Positions 1 to 11,100 of a stretch of 64,000 bases of DNA are shown here, one piece after another. This stretch comes from a virus. Position 1 is the stretch's first letter. Each line of letters begins with the position of its first letter. The notes under the pieces were generated by a model. It was not told the DNA's origin. It saw only the letters and a list, made by a program, of their open reading frames with translations, and ran no database searches. The position numbers and the translations under genes were made by a program. The DNA is taken from IMG/VR virus record IMGVR_UViG_3300042197_002946, positions 86,337-150,336 of that record. One strand, 5' to 3'.

Positions 1-2538
1 TTTACAGGATCAACCACTACTCCCAGATTTACTGATAAGATTACTAACATATATCGCTCAGCAGCGCTGGGTCAAAATCATATGTTGTTGGTCAACGCTT
101 CGGGAGTTTTAGAGGGTTATGGTGTTAATACACTAAGTCAATCTCTAGGAACCAACACCACAAATATAGTTAAAGTTGCAACAAAATATAATCATAATTT
201 AGCGATTAAAAAAGAAACAGTAGGATCTTCTACAATAGACAGGTTATATTCTTGGGGGGCCAACTTATATGGTCAGTGCGGCCAAGGAACAACATCAGCA
301 TCAATAAATTCAGTAACAGCCATAACTAGCGATAGTAATTCTTATATTGATATTGCTACCGGAGAAAATCATAGTTTAGCTGTTAGATCCAATGGTATGA
401 TGGTAGCTTGTGGGAGAAATGACTTTGGTCAATTAGGCTTAGGCAATACTAATAATCAAACGTCTTTTGTTACTGTGAGTGGCAATATATCTAGTGTTGC
501 TTGTGGGCAATCTCATTCTGCTGCTATTGCTACTGATGGTAAATTGTATACATGGGGCAATAATGGGGTTGGCCAATTAGGTCGAGACCCATCAGTCAGT
601 CCCACAGATACTAATCCAATTGCTGTAAGTGGTTCATCATGGGTCAAAGTTGTTTGTGGCCAGAATTTCACAGCAGCATTAAACAATAGCAACGAGGTAT
701 ACACATGGGGAGATAATACTGTAGGACAATTGGGTAGGAGCGCCTTGGGATCATCTGCTTATACTCCAACTAAAATTAGTGGAGTATGGAATGATATTAG
801 CGCTGGCAATTTGCATATGATAGGAATACAAACAGATGGCACTTTATGGGCTTGGGGATCTAATGTACAATCTCAAGTAGGAGATGGTACCTCTGTTAAT
901 AAAACATCTCCGGTACAGATTGGAGCATATCCTGATAATCAGTGGGAAAGAGTGTTTGCTGGAGGAAATAGTTCGGCGGCCACTAGATCAGGAGCAGTTA
1001 TTGTTATAACATCTCAACCAGCCAACATTGTTGAGTCCAATGATGGTTCTGCTTCTTTCACGATTACTGCTACTATTACTGGTGGAGGATTATTATCATA
1101 TCAGTGGCAAAGAAGCGTTGATGCTGGGCTAACGTTCTCTAATATTGCTGGAGCAACAAACTCAACACTTAGTCTTACCGGACTTAATAATAGTTTTGAT
1201 AACTATAGATATCGTTGTTTAATTACGGGTACCGAAGGTGCATATCCAGTAACATCATCTGCTGCCGTACTCATCGAAAAGAGTGCTTCAGTATACTTTA
1301 GGGGCTTCCAAGCTGCTGATGGGGCAATACCATATAGCATTGGTTCACCTTGGGTTGAGTGGAACGTTGCTAATGACTCATGGAACTATAATTCCACCTC
1401 TGTGCGTAGATCCGGGAGCGCCTCTGATGTATTTGCTAAGAATAGCGGAACAACCTTAAAACAAGTAGTAAGATGTGGCCCTTCGACAGTCGCATTCTTA
1501 TCTTCTGACGGGAGGGTTTGGGTCACAACAACTGGCAACCAATATAACATTTTAACCGCAAGCTATAGTTTCGTAGCAACTATCAACAATCCAGCCGGGG
1601 AGACTATAGTAAAACTAATTGGTAACTATGGCATTTATAGCAGTGCTAGCATATTTGGTAGGGCTTTTTTATGGGGAATAAGCGCTAGTGGTAAACTATA
1701 CGGAATTACCTCCCAATGGCCAGGATCGACTTCGGGATGGAACAGAATAGGTAATGATCTGGTAGTTACTGATGCTGCTGCTTGTCAATATAATGGAACG
1801 CATTATCCAACTGTATATGCTATTTCTGCTATTGATGGAACTTTGTGGGCATGGGGAGACAATAGGCTAATAAACAGCACAACAACGCCTTCTGCTATAC
1901 AAAATGCTACAACTCAGCCAGTTAGAGTAAGTACTGATACATGGTCAGCTGTAGCGGGTAATATTGGAGGCTTCTTTGGTATCAAGAGTGATGGTGCGGT
2001 GTATCGTATAGTAGGACAATGGGGTGGAGGAACAGTGAGCGGACGTAATGGTAGCAATACTACCTCTTTTAATAGCGGAACCCTTGGACTGACTAGCAAT
2101 ACTGTTGTGCCAGTATTAGTAGATAATAGTGTTGCTTATAGCAAGTTAGCTGCTAATAATAGTCTATTGATTGGCTATGATGTTAATAATAAATTACATA
2201 TTAATCCTAATTTTAATGTTGCAAGAGATCTGCCAGTTGGTTGGAATAATATTAGCGATATTTTATTAGGAACAAATACGGCTACCACTCAAGGAGCAGT
2301 TATATTAACAGACAATTATACCAGTAACACAAATATTGCCATGATGCTCACTATTGCAACCTTAACATCTTCCGCCACATACTACCAGTATGGTGCCAAT
2401 AATGCCAACATTTTATGGACCTCAAATACAACAACACCTTGGGGCAACGGAACAACAGCACCAGTAAATGTTAGAGCAGAATTTAAAAATGTAATTCCAG
2501 ACTTTCCAGGTTACTGGCTAGCCATAAAGGATGACTAA
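1..2538 (+). CDS. RCC1 beta-propeller virion-like protein with Ig-like domain (5' end cut by window)
   Basis: The frame is open from base 1 and the residues before the first ATG (base 82) already belong to an RCC1 repeat, so the gene starts left of the window. Typical RCC1 blades (G-x-x-H-S-x-A-x-x-x-G-x-L-x-x-W-G-x-N-x-x-G-Q-L-G) run to about base 1000, for example [18 protein letters not shown]. An Ig-like domain follows at about 1006-1278 ([20 protein letters not shown]). After it comes a second, more degenerate RCC1-like array with GTLWAWGDN near 1850. Known family: RCC1 propellers are interaction modules. Inference: a tail or fibre protein for receptor binding, given size, domain mix and the virion-like genes that follow. 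It ends in TAATG, sharing one base with the next gene. The RCC1 call is firm; the virion role is likely, not proven. Confidence 0.8.
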   Translation, partial: FTGSTTTPRFTDKITNIYRSAALGQNHMLLVNASGVLEGYGVNTLSQSLGTNTTNIVKVATKYNHNLAIKKETVGSSTIDRLYSWGANLYGQCGQGTTSASINSVTAITSDSNSYIDIATGENHSLAVRSNGMMVACGRNDFGQLGLGNTNNQTSFVTVSGNISSVACGQSHSAAIATDGKLYTWGNNGVGQLGRDPSVSPTDTNPIAVSGSSWVKVVCGQNFTAALNNSNEVYTWGDNTVGQLGRSALGSSAYTPTKISGVWNDISAGNLHMIGIQTDGTLWAWGSNVQSQVGDGTSVNKTSPVQIGAYPDNQWERVFAGGNSSAATRSGAVIVITSQPANIVESNDGSASFTITATITGGGLLSYQWQRSVDAGLTFSNIAGATNSTLSLTGLNNSFDNYRYRCLITGTEGAYPVTSSAAVLIEKSASVYFRGFQAADGAIPYSIGSPWVEWNVANDSWNYNSTSVRRSGSASDVFAKNSGTTLKQVVRCGPSTVAFLSSDGRVWVTTTGNQYNILTASYSFVATINNPAGETIVKLIGNYGIYSSASIFGRAFLWGISASGKLYGITSQWPGSTSGWNRIGNDLVVTDAAACQYNGTHYPTVYAISAIDGTLWAWGDNRLINSTTTPSAIQNATTQPVRVSTDTWSAVAGNIGGFFGIKSDGAVYRIVGQWGGGTVSGRNGSNTTSFNSGTLGLTSNTVVPVLVDNSVAYSKLAANNSLLIGYDVNNKLHINPNFNVARDLPVGWNNISDILLGTNTATTQGAVILTDNYTSNTNIAMMLTIATLTSSATYYQYGANNANILWTSNTTTPWGNGTTAPVNVRAEFKNVIPDFPGYWLAIKDD

Positions 2539-5500
2539 TGAGAATAGCAGTAAATTATAATGATCTTATACAATATCCATTAACTATTTATAGAGTTGGT
2601 GGAGAATTTACACTAAGAAATGTATCTAATGGTACATTAATTACTCTACCTATAGGATACTCAGATAATTTATCTATTTCTAGTCCTATACTGGTTGGTA
2701 CCGTAGAAGACACATTTAATAATTTTACATATTCCTACGAAGATATTATTGAAAAAGCTCAATTTGAGCATCCTGGCTATACTCAATTAGTATATGCTAG
2801 CTTAGAGTTGGTAATGTTAGATGCTTACTATAAGGTTGTTGCTTATTTAACAACCAATAATACCGGAGCATATGCTCCCACACTTATAGGTCCAGGATAT
2901 CGTGCAACCATCGAATTCGGTAACTTACCACAGATAGATAGCTGTTATGGTCCTGATGACTATTGGGTAATAGGAAAAAAAGATGACAGTAGTGTTTTTA
3001 ATAATATTACGCCATATTCGGTTATAGAACCTGTTTTATTGGTTACGCCCACGCCCACTCCCAGTGCTACCCCCACACTAACGCCAACGATTACACAAAC
3101 CACAACACCTACTTTAACTGCTACTAGTACTCAGACTCCTACGCGAACTCCGGGACCTACCAGATCTCCTACAACAACACCGACAGCATCTATTACTCCA
3201 ACTCGCACTCAAACCACAACGCCCACATCTACTAGTACAGTTACTCCCACCCCAACTACTACAACTACATTAACTCAGTCCAGCACCCCGACTCTCACAC
3301 CAACGCCAACATCCACAACCACACTTACTGCAACACAAACTACCACACCAACACCGACTACCACACCCACATTAACTCCTAGTTTAACTGCTACATCTAC
3401 TCCTACTCCTAGTATTACCACTACTCACACACCCACACAAACTCGTACACCTACTGTTACTCCCACTCCAACAGCATTAGAATCTAACGTACTAGTATGG
3501 GGAGATAATTCTTATAGTCAATTAGGTATGGGGTATTTGCTCAACGATAGGTTTATTGATCCTCCACGCTTAGGAGAACAAACTAATAATAGACTAGCCA
3601 ACTATCAGAATATTTTGAATTATAGAGAAGACGGCACAGATAGTGTTGTTTATTTTAATGCAGTATCCGCGGGTTCTAATTTTAGCGTAGGCATAGATGT
3701 CAGCGGTTCTTTGCATAGCGTTGGGGTTAATGCATGGGGGCAATTAGGATTAGGTAACTTTGAAAGCAAATCAATGTTTACTCGTATCTCCGACCCTTCA
3801 CTTAATGGTGTAGTATTCAAACAAATTAGTTTAGGTAATATGCACGCCATAGCATTAGATTCTGATGGTAATGCATGGTCATGGGGTCGTAATTCCGATG
3901 GTCAATTAGGTAATCATTATTTACCAAGACCAATTAACTCTATGACTACTATTGATTCGGATATTAATTTGTATGATTTTGTAATCAGCTACGATGTAAC
4001 AGATGAGTTTTCATTAAATGACGAAGTTCTGATTGATTATTATAGCGGATCCATACATAAAACTAGTGTTGGTAGAGTATGGACATCTCCTACCTTCAGC
4101 AATAATGAAACAACGATTAGAGTACAGTGGGAAAATTATGAATCTATAGATTTCAGTATAGTCCCTACATTATTATCAAAAACCAAAGTAGATATTGATC
4201 CTGGTTTATTGGCCAACCCTACTCCTAGAAAAATATATGCTTATAAAGAATACAGATATTGCATAGATAATGATACTGTATTTTTTGCTACTCCAACACC
4301 CACACCCACCGTTAGTTACACTACAACAACCACCCCCACCATAACAGCAACGACTACTCCGTCCACAACCACGACGCTTACAGCTACTCCTACCAATACT
4401 TCCACCAATACTCTAACTCCAACTCCTACAGTTAGTCAATCTCCTTCACCGTCGGCATCTCCTGGTCAAACACCCACACCAACGGCCACGCCTACTTCTA
4501 CAACAACTTTGACAGCTACTCCTACAGCTACTTTGACTCTTAGTGCTACTCGTACACAAACCCCCACCAATAGTCCCACGCCGTCTACAACAGTCAGTGT
4601 TACTCCAACAAGCTCAGTAACTCCCACAAATACATCGACTGTTACTCCAACGATGACGGTTACTCCGACCAAGGAAGCTTTCCCTGTGTTAACAATATAT
4701 GGAGACATTAGATCTATTTTAACTAATAGCAATAAATCTACTGTCATGTTGAATGTATACGATGAAAATTCTAGTCCTGCATTGTTATATAAAGCTAAAA
4801 TTCTGGATGTTGAGTGGTTATCAAATTTTGGAATAACCAAAGTTCGTATCGATCATCCAATGATATCAACTATTGATCCCAAAAAGATGAAATATGTTTC
4901 TATTGTTCGCTTTAATAATGGATCCTCTTACGAATACGAATCTTTTGCTAGAGTACATGCCGGAGAGTCACACTCCATGGCTCTTGATACTAATGGCCGT
5001 TTGTTTGTATGCGGTAGTAACAAGTATGGGCAGCTGGGTCTTGGTTTAATTCAAGAGCTAGACGACGCTAGAGAACTACGCCTAGTGAATGGCAAACCAG
5101 TAGTTCGTATTGGATTAACTACAACAATGAAATTAGTGAATCCTCCTCCTGGACGAGGCTATTGTTATAATAGAGGATTTAAATGGAAAAAGATATCCTT
5201 GGGTCGTTTTCATACGCTAGCTTTAGATGCTTTAGGTCAATTATGGGTCTGGGGAGACAATGATTTCGGACAGCTAGGCTTGGGAGACTCTACAACACTA
5301 TTAGCCAAGGCTATTGTGGTACAGGAAAATTATCCTTCTATTGGAAGCATAGGAGAAAGAGACTTGCCAGATAGAGCTAATGTTGTTATTCCATATTCTC
5401 CATTACCATTTAAAATTTATGTATTGCAAGACAACTATTCTGATGTACAAAACCAAAGCATTGAAACAGACTATTGGTTGGATATTGCTGCAGGAGCTTA

Positions 5501-6062
5501 TCATAATCTAGCTATTAAGAAAGAATTTTCTAGTATAACATCTTACGGTTCATTATGGGCGTGGGGCGATAATACTTTTGGTCAATTAGCTAGAGTAAAT
5601 ACTTCTCCCAAGATTGTAGCTACCAACGCTAACGAAATAGATATATCTCAAGTAGATTTCGGTTTTGTTAACAACGATAATAGTCGTAACTATTGGAAGA
5701 GGGTTTATGCTGGTCGTATAACATCATTTGCTTTGAAATCAACTGATGGTAAACTATATTCTTGGGGCGAAAGTAATCTAGGTCAAACCGGTAATGTTAC
5801 ATCTAGAGCAGCTTTAGCTAGTTCTATACGTAATATTCCATCGGTTGTGAATCTGCCAAGAATACCTTTTGAATTACCCACCAGCGCTAGCGGCCCATGG
5901 GGTATTATTAATGTAAGCAATGATGTGGATCAAATAGATAATATTGGTATAGGACATTTGGCTAATCATATATTAGTGATACCAAATAGATTATTTCCCA
6001 CGCCAACACCGACGCCTAGTGTGACGGCATCGATCACGCCCACGCCGTCATCTAGTGGATAG
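2538..6062 (+). CDS. RCC1 propeller protein interrupted by Pro/Thr-rich linkers
   Basis: The protein has 1174 residues. ATG is in a TAATG overlap with the previous gene, with AAAGGA six bases upstream. Residues 1-168 are an unrecognised N-terminal domain, followed by a Pro/Thr linker (about 170-312). Seven RCC1 blades can then be counted, but they are split 3+4: after GRNSDGQLG an insertion of about 360 residues carries a beta-rich segment, a second Pro/Thr linker and another small domain, before blades resume at [18 protein letters not shown]. Seven blades would close one RCC1 propeller, so the insertion probably projects from its face. A short third Pro/Thr tract ends the protein. Inference: a long, probably surface-exposed tail protein that may be glycosylated on its many Thr residues. 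No enzyme motif was seen. Confidence 0.8.
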   Translation: MRIAVNYNDLIQYPLTIYRVGGEFTLRNVSNGTLITLPIGYSDNLSISSPILVGTVEDTFNNFTYSYEDIIEKAQFEHPGYTQLVYASLELVMLDAYYKVVAYLTTNNTGAYAPTLIGPGYRATIEFGNLPQIDSCYGPDDYWVIGKKDDSSVFNNITPYSVIEPVLLVTPTPTPSATPTLTPTITQTTTPTLTATSTQTPTRTPGPTRSPTTTPTASITPTRTQTTTPTSTSTVTPTPTTTTTLTQSSTPTLTPTPTSTTTLTATQTTTPTPTTTPTLTPSLTATSTPTPSITTTHTPTQTRTPTVTPTPTALESNVLVWGDNSYSQLGMGYLLNDRFIDPPRLGEQTNNRLANYQNILNYREDGTDSVVYFNAVSAGSNFSVGIDVSGSLHSVGVNAWGQLGLGNFESKSMFTRISDPSLNGVVFKQISLGNMHAIALDSDGNAWSWGRNSDGQLGNHYLPRPINSMTTIDSDINLYDFVISYDVTDEFSLNDEVLIDYYSGSIHKTSVGRVWTSPTFSNNETTIRVQWENYESIDFSIVPTLLSKTKVDIDPGLLANPTPRKIYAYKEYRYCIDNDTVFFATPTPTPTVSYTTTTTPTITATTTPSTTTTLTATPTNTSTNTLTPTPTVSQSPSPSASPGQTPTPTATPTSTTTLTATPTATLTLSATRTQTPTNSPTPSTTVSVTPTSSVTPTNTSTVTPTMTVTPTKEAFPVLTIYGDIRSILTNSNKSTVMLNVYDENSSPALLYKAKILDVEWLSNFGITKVRIDHPMISTIDPKKMKYVSIVRFNNGSSYEYESFARVHAGESHSMALDTNGRLFVCGSNKYGQLGLGLIQELDDARELRLVNGKPVVRIGLTTTMKLVNPPPGRGYCYNRGFKWKKISLGRFHTLALDALGQLWVWGDNDFGQLGLGDSTTLLAKAIVVQENYPSIGSIGERDLPDRANVVIPYSPLPFKIYVLQDNYSDVQNQSIETDYWLDIAAGAYHNLAIKKEFSSITSYGSLWAWGDNTFGQLARVNTSPKIVATNANEIDISQVDFGFVNNDNSRNYWKRVYAGRITSFALKSTDGKLYSWGESNLGQTGNVTSRAALASSIRNIPSVVNLPRIPFELPTSASGPWGIINVSNDVDQIDNIGIGHLANHILVIPNRLFPTPTPTPSVTASITPTPSSSG
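3045..3472 (+). repeat. Pro/Thr-rich low-complexity linker, copy 1
   Basis: About 143 codons of Thr and Pro in [10 protein letters not shown] and TATST patterns, with Ser, Gln, Arg and Val interspersed. Codons for the same residues vary (act, aca, acg, acc; ccc, cct, cca, ccg), so this is a protein-level repeat and not simple DNA slippage. It links the N-terminal domain to the first RCC1 blade. Confidence 0.9.
4290..4671 (+). repeat. Pro/Thr-rich low-complexity linker, copy 2
   Basis: About 127 codons of the same Thr/Pro character as the tract at 3045-3472, lying within the insertion that interrupts the RCC1 propeller. Codon choice is mixed, as in copy 1. Confidence 0.9.
5997..6059 (+). repeat. 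Pro/Thr-rich C-terminal tail, copy 3
   Basis: Twenty-one codons ([20 protein letters not shown]) close the protein just before its stop. Third positions are richer in G and C (acg, ccg, gcg) than in the two longer tracts. Confidence 0.8.
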
Positions 6063-6097
6063 TATATAATTTACAAATTATTATATAGGATATAATT

Positions 6098-8164
6098 ATG
6101 GGAGTAAAGATATGGTATGATGGAGTAGATCTGAGTAAGTTCGGACCTACACCATTTATCAACATGAGTAAAACAACCAATAGAGATAGTGCTAATGTAC
6201 ATATCTTATCAGAGACTATTAATATTACCATAGAGGGTAAAATCACTGCTTATAAAAAAGGAGTAAGTGAAGCGAGCCATAAGCCAGGAATAGATCGATT
6301 ATTAGAAGATGAAAAACAATTACGTCATTTATTTAGTAGAGATGGGGTTTTGGTGGTCTCGTGCGCTCCTGATAATACAACTCAAACTTTTGCTACCGCT
6401 TTTTCTGCTGGAAAATTTGGATTTAATTGGGATGACCAAGTTCGTTCTGCTACTGGTGCTATTGGCAAAGGTTTAGTATGCAAGGTTACCAACTATCAAA
6501 TATCTAAAACAGAAGACAATTGGGTACAGAGTATTGATTATTCTATTGAATTACAATGTAGTCATTCTAAAAACGCCACTCTACCACATGCTCTCAGCTA
6601 TACTATTAGTAGTTATAGTGACGAATGGACGATAGAGCCAATAGAAGACACTTCTTACTATCATTTACAAGTACTCAACAATAACCCTAATACTGCCACA
6701 TCCGCACCTAATTGGCCAGCAGGAGTTAATAAATTGGATAATTTAATTCAGTTTAGAATAAGTCATAGATTAAGTGCTCAGGGCTTGTCTGCTCCTACTG
6801 GACAATATTCGGCCGGAAATGCTCCTGGTTCGACTAGCAACCACAACGAATCTGCCTGGTATAATGCAAAAAGATTTATCGAAGAACATTTAAAAATGCC
6901 CCATAATAATATTAATCATGTATTTTTGGCATATAACAATGGAGGATTTGGTCAACATAGCTATACTACAGAGGGAAATGTTACAGGTGGCAAATCGCAA
7001 GCTGAAGAAATATATTTATATAATCATGTAAGAGCTGTAAATGTAAGCGAATCTAACGGAACTTATGACTTAACAGATACGTGGTTAGCGCTAAGTAAGC
7101 CAACACACTATTTAGAAGATTATAGTGTTGAGGTTACGCAAGACACTAATTTTAATGTTACTGCTAGAATTAATGGTAGTGTACAAGGATTGGAAATTAA
7201 AAAAGCAGGATATCAACAGGGAGCACCTATGGGACAGACAACTAATCATAATGGCTATAATGGTAGCACTACATTAGGATTAGATTTTAGTAAAATTGAT
7301 TTACAAAACATGAATGAGGGTGCTATCTATGCAACTAAATATACTAATGCTTTGGAAGCTTGGAGAAATTATGTGGAACCATTATTATATGCTAGAACTA
7401 ATAGTTTAGCTATGTATATGGTTCAGGGGCATACTACGACTGTTCCTGCTGGTAGTAATGATATAGGTAATACAAAGACCCCATTGGCAAGGAGCGTATG
7501 GAATGGAGCTACTGCTGCGGTGACTGATGGAGGTACCTTTCAGATTAGATATCCTCAGAATAATGCTGGTACGTGTGATTATATAGACAAAAAAGAAAAT
7601 ATTATTCTAGATACGCGATTTGTTAATAAAACTATAGGTAGCGATCCTAGTCGAGGCACCATAACATATAGTTGTGAATTTAATAATAGACGAGGAGCTA
7701 ACCAGCTCAAAGGAGCTACTATTTTATCTATGAGTATCCAAGACAGTAAACCGGCTGATGTTGTGGCAGAAATGTTTGTGTTAGGACGCAAAAGAGGGCC
7801 AATATTACAAGATACAGGAAGTAAAACAGCCAAAACACGACAAGTAAGTATTGAAGTACAAACACCAATACCAAGAAATATGGCAGAATTTGATATGAGA
7901 TATAGTGCTTGTCCAATGTGGACAGGAGGTATTGTTTATAAAGATCTTATGAATATTATAGATATGTTAAGACCAGTATTACCGGATACATGGACCCCTG
8001 TTAAATTAGAGGAACTAGCAGCAAAAGAGGCTGCTGCCGGTAGGTCTATTGCTTTGATTAATGGCTCGTATGCCGGACAGGTGTATATTAAATCAGACGA
8101 TGAAACATGGAACCCAATTGAAGGACGTTTTTCCAAGAATATTACTTGGGTTTATGATGCTTAA
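6098..8164 (+). CDS. Putative virion structural protein, 688 aa
   Basis: AGGA sits seven bases before the ATG, and the gene lies 35 bases after the RCC1 protein on the same strand. The N-terminus (GVKIWYDGVDLSKFGPTPF) reads like a beta-rich tail or baseplate component. Residues 30-165 contain alternating beta-type segments ending in SIDYSIELQCS. There are no membrane segments, signal peptide or catalytic motifs. Its position among very large proteins of one late-type operon is the main argument for a virion role. I do not recognise the family. Coding itself is clear; function is inference. Confidence 0.65.
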   Translation: MGVKIWYDGVDLSKFGPTPFINMSKTTNRDSANVHILSETINITIEGKITAYKKGVSEASHKPGIDRLLEDEKQLRHLFSRDGVLVVSCAPDNTTQTFATAFSAGKFGFNWDDQVRSATGAIGKGLVCKVTNYQISKTEDNWVQSIDYSIELQCSHSKNATLPHALSYTISSYSDEWTIEPIEDTSYYHLQVLNNNPNTATSAPNWPAGVNKLDNLIQFRISHRLSAQGLSAPTGQYSAGNAPGSTSNHNESAWYNAKRFIEEHLKMPHNNINHVFLAYNNGGFGQHSYTTEGNVTGGKSQAEEIYLYNHVRAVNVSESNGTYDLTDTWLALSKPTHYLEDYSVEVTQDTNFNVTARINGSVQGLEIKKAGYQQGAPMGQTTNHNGYNGSTTLGLDFSKIDLQNMNEGAIYATKYTNALEAWRNYVEPLLYARTNSLAMYMVQGHTTTVPAGSNDIGNTKTPLARSVWNGATAAVTDGGTFQIRYPQNNAGTCDYIDKKENIILDTRFVNKTIGSDPSRGTITYSCEFNNRRGANQLKGATILSMSIQDSKPADVVAEMFVLGRKRGPILQDTGSKTAKTRQVSIEVQTPIPRNMAEFDMRYSACPMWTGGIVYKDLMNIIDMLRPVLPDTWTPVKLEELAAKEAAAGRSIALINGSYAGQVYIKSDDETWNPIEGRFSKNITWVYDA

Positions 8165-8178
8165 TAAAAGGACAAGAC

Positions 8179-11100
8179 ATGACCTATGTGCCTCCGCCAG
8201 ATCCTCAGTGTAGCCCTGTTCCTTTAGGGGTACAACAGCCAGGACCTAATAACAATTATAGAACACATATTAGTAATTTTATGGCACCAGAAGGTGTTGA
8301 TCGGGTAACTCCTACGAAAACACCTGCCGTCCCCGCTCCTACGCCTACGCCAGGATCGCGCACTGCTCTAAATTTATGGGGTAATAATCCTAAACCACCT
8401 ATTGTTACTAAAACAGCAACTCAGACAGCTACTGCTTCTAATCCTATTAATCCTGTTGATGATCCAGCATCTATTGTTCCGCGAGGCAATATTGATACTG
8501 GCTTAGCTCTACCTAGTAATATATATGGGCCATATCCTCAAACTTTATTTTTAGGATGCAGCGTGGCTAGTTTTAATGTGAGTTTAGGTTGGGGTAATCA
8601 ACCATCCCAACTATCTGTAACACTGGTAGAAGACCCAAGTCCTCATTATACGATGACATACGATGGTGGCATATACCGTACAGCAGCAATAGCTCAGCAG
8701 TCTTCCGTAAATCACTACTATCAAACACTAAAACCATTAAGAAATGCTCAAGGAGTAGTCATAGAAGATGCTAAGGCTTATAAAACTAGAATAGCTTCTT
8801 TTTTAGACACAAATGGAAATGTAATAATTCCTGGCAAATTATTTTATCATTATAATACTACTTTAGGAAAAATCGAACAAAAATATTGGTTAGGACCAGA
8901 CCCAGGATTTATCGGTGGTCGTAATAAATTTCGTCGTGAAAACAGAGTAGTTACTGGTACAGATCCTATCACTGGTCAAACAAATGTTGAACTTGGCGAA
9001 ACTGTGGATATTATAGGATGTCCAGTATACTTTCAATTAGATGACTTCGTTTTTTGTGGCATTATTAAATCATGGAAGAGTATTAATTCTGGAACAGGTG
9101 GACGATCTTATACCGTAGATATAGAAGGTGCTAATGATATTGTTAATCAAGCTCAATTAATACTTAGTAATTATGCTGGTGGAGTATTTGTAAAAAGCAA
9201 TGATTCTCCACCTGCAGATGGAGATAGTAGACCCGCTATATCTGGACCATCTAACGATTTTTGGAATAGTGACGTAGATTTGGATACAGCTTTTCAGGGA
9301 AATGTGGGCTTGGATGGCAATATTCCTAATATTATAAATATATATGGCTTTTTGGAGGCTATGGCTCCAGGGGGTTTTGGAGGAGCAAATATTAATGATA
9401 GTGGAATTAAAACTAATAGTGTGATATATGCTTTAAATTATCTATTGGGTATACCCGTCACTTCGACCAATAAACCAGGAGAAACTACTCGCAGTGTGTT
9501 TAGTCCTTTTGGAGCTTTGGTTGGTCGTAGTCCAATGAGTGCTACGCCACGAGAAACTCCGGTTGATACTTTGCCCATGGTCATTTATACTACTAGCGGA
9601 GATGTGCCCAAGGCGAGAAACTCTATTCATCCCGTTAACCTTGGTCCTACTGGTAGCGCCCTAAGCTTTCCTCAAAGTAGAGTTAGAGAATCCTCTGCAA
9701 CAGGCAAATCTGTAGCTGGTACAGTATCGGGCTTTTTAGAGATCGGAGATGATGGCACAGTTTATAGAAACAGTGCTCCAGTTTCCGCAGACAATAGCGG
9801 TATAGAATATAACATTTTCGATTTTGGTCTTATACCGCCAGACGATATTAGTGCCACTATTCCTGTTGGCGGTAATAATGCTATTGTTAATCAGCAATAT
9901 AAACAATTATATTATTTGGATCTAGGGGAGCTACCTGTTGTACCCACGCAATTACGTACCGATTGTTCTCAGTCAGTTATAGATTTGAACTCTTTTATTA
10001 CTGAAATTTGTGATAAGTCTGGAGTGGACTTTTTTTATGAAATGTTATTTTTAAAGGTCTACAACAATTATCCTGCAATTAAAATTATCAAGCTACGCAC
10101 AGTATCTCGTAGGGTACAACCTTCGGATAGGAAGATATCTGATTATATAGCTAGACTAAGAGAGCAGAAGGTTGCTGTTAGTTCGGTGAGTTTAGGCAAA
10201 GAATACAATTCCTCCGCTAAGCCACGCACCATGTTAATAGGAGCTAAACAACAACGATTATTTCAAACCAAAAATTATGGATTGGCTTATAGAGCTAGTA
10301 ATTATCTATATGACACTATCAACAAAAGATTTATCAGCTACTCTGATAATGTTCGCAGTCATCCTCATGGTAAATTGCGTAACTATTATAGGATACCCAA
10401 TCCATCTTCTGTTCGAGATCCATTAGCCTTAAACAGAACCACAACAATCACTAGGTCTAATGAGAGACCAGTATCTAATTTTTATCTACAAGAGTCTTCT
10501 TGGAATTCTATTGATGGAGACAACGATATTTTTCCCGCTCGTGGCAATTATTATTTATCGAATTCTAATATTAGCACAACAACTACAGATACTTCAAATA
10601 TACCAACTAAATTAACTCTATCCAGCATAAAATACTCTGATGTGTTTATAGAACACATAGCTAAAACACTATTCTCATGGGCGCACTCCTCTTTCGTAAG
10701 CTCCTCACAGGATCATACTCTGACCCGTACTCTTCATCAGGCCCTAGCTTTTTGGATTACCTCATATACCGGAGCTAGTCCGTTCGAAACATCATCATCC
10801 AATAATAGTCGTAATGCTGGAACAGAAGCTACTATTTTATCTAACTTTGCTCGCGCCATAGCAGAAATAGGATATAATGTTTGGAATACTAGAAATAACA
10901 GTCATTATTTTAAAAATAGACTACAGTATTTAGTTAATAAAGATGTGCCATGGTTTAGAGATGATGGATTTACCAGATTCTTCCCTATTATGTATAATAG
11001 TATTTGTCCATATTTTGGCACTGTGGATTATATCGATAAAACCAAAACCCAATACGTTACTGTTGATAAAACGCGCAAGCCTCGTCCAGTTTGGTTTGAT

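Noticed and set aside
3045-4671. The Thr/Pro tracts as a CRISPR array or a tandem DNA repeat
   Set aside because: No constant repeat-spacer unit; codons vary freely and the frame stays open throughout, so the repetition is at protein level.
4466-4840. Antisense ORF of Val/Gly-rich protein opposite the second Pro/Thr tract
   Set aside because: Its composition is the mirror of the Thr/Pro codons on the other strand; no SD, and it lies within a well-supported gene.
6085-6097. TATAAT before the 688-residue gene as a promoter
   Set aside because: It sits between the SD and ATG, too close to serve as a -10 box, and lacks a -35.
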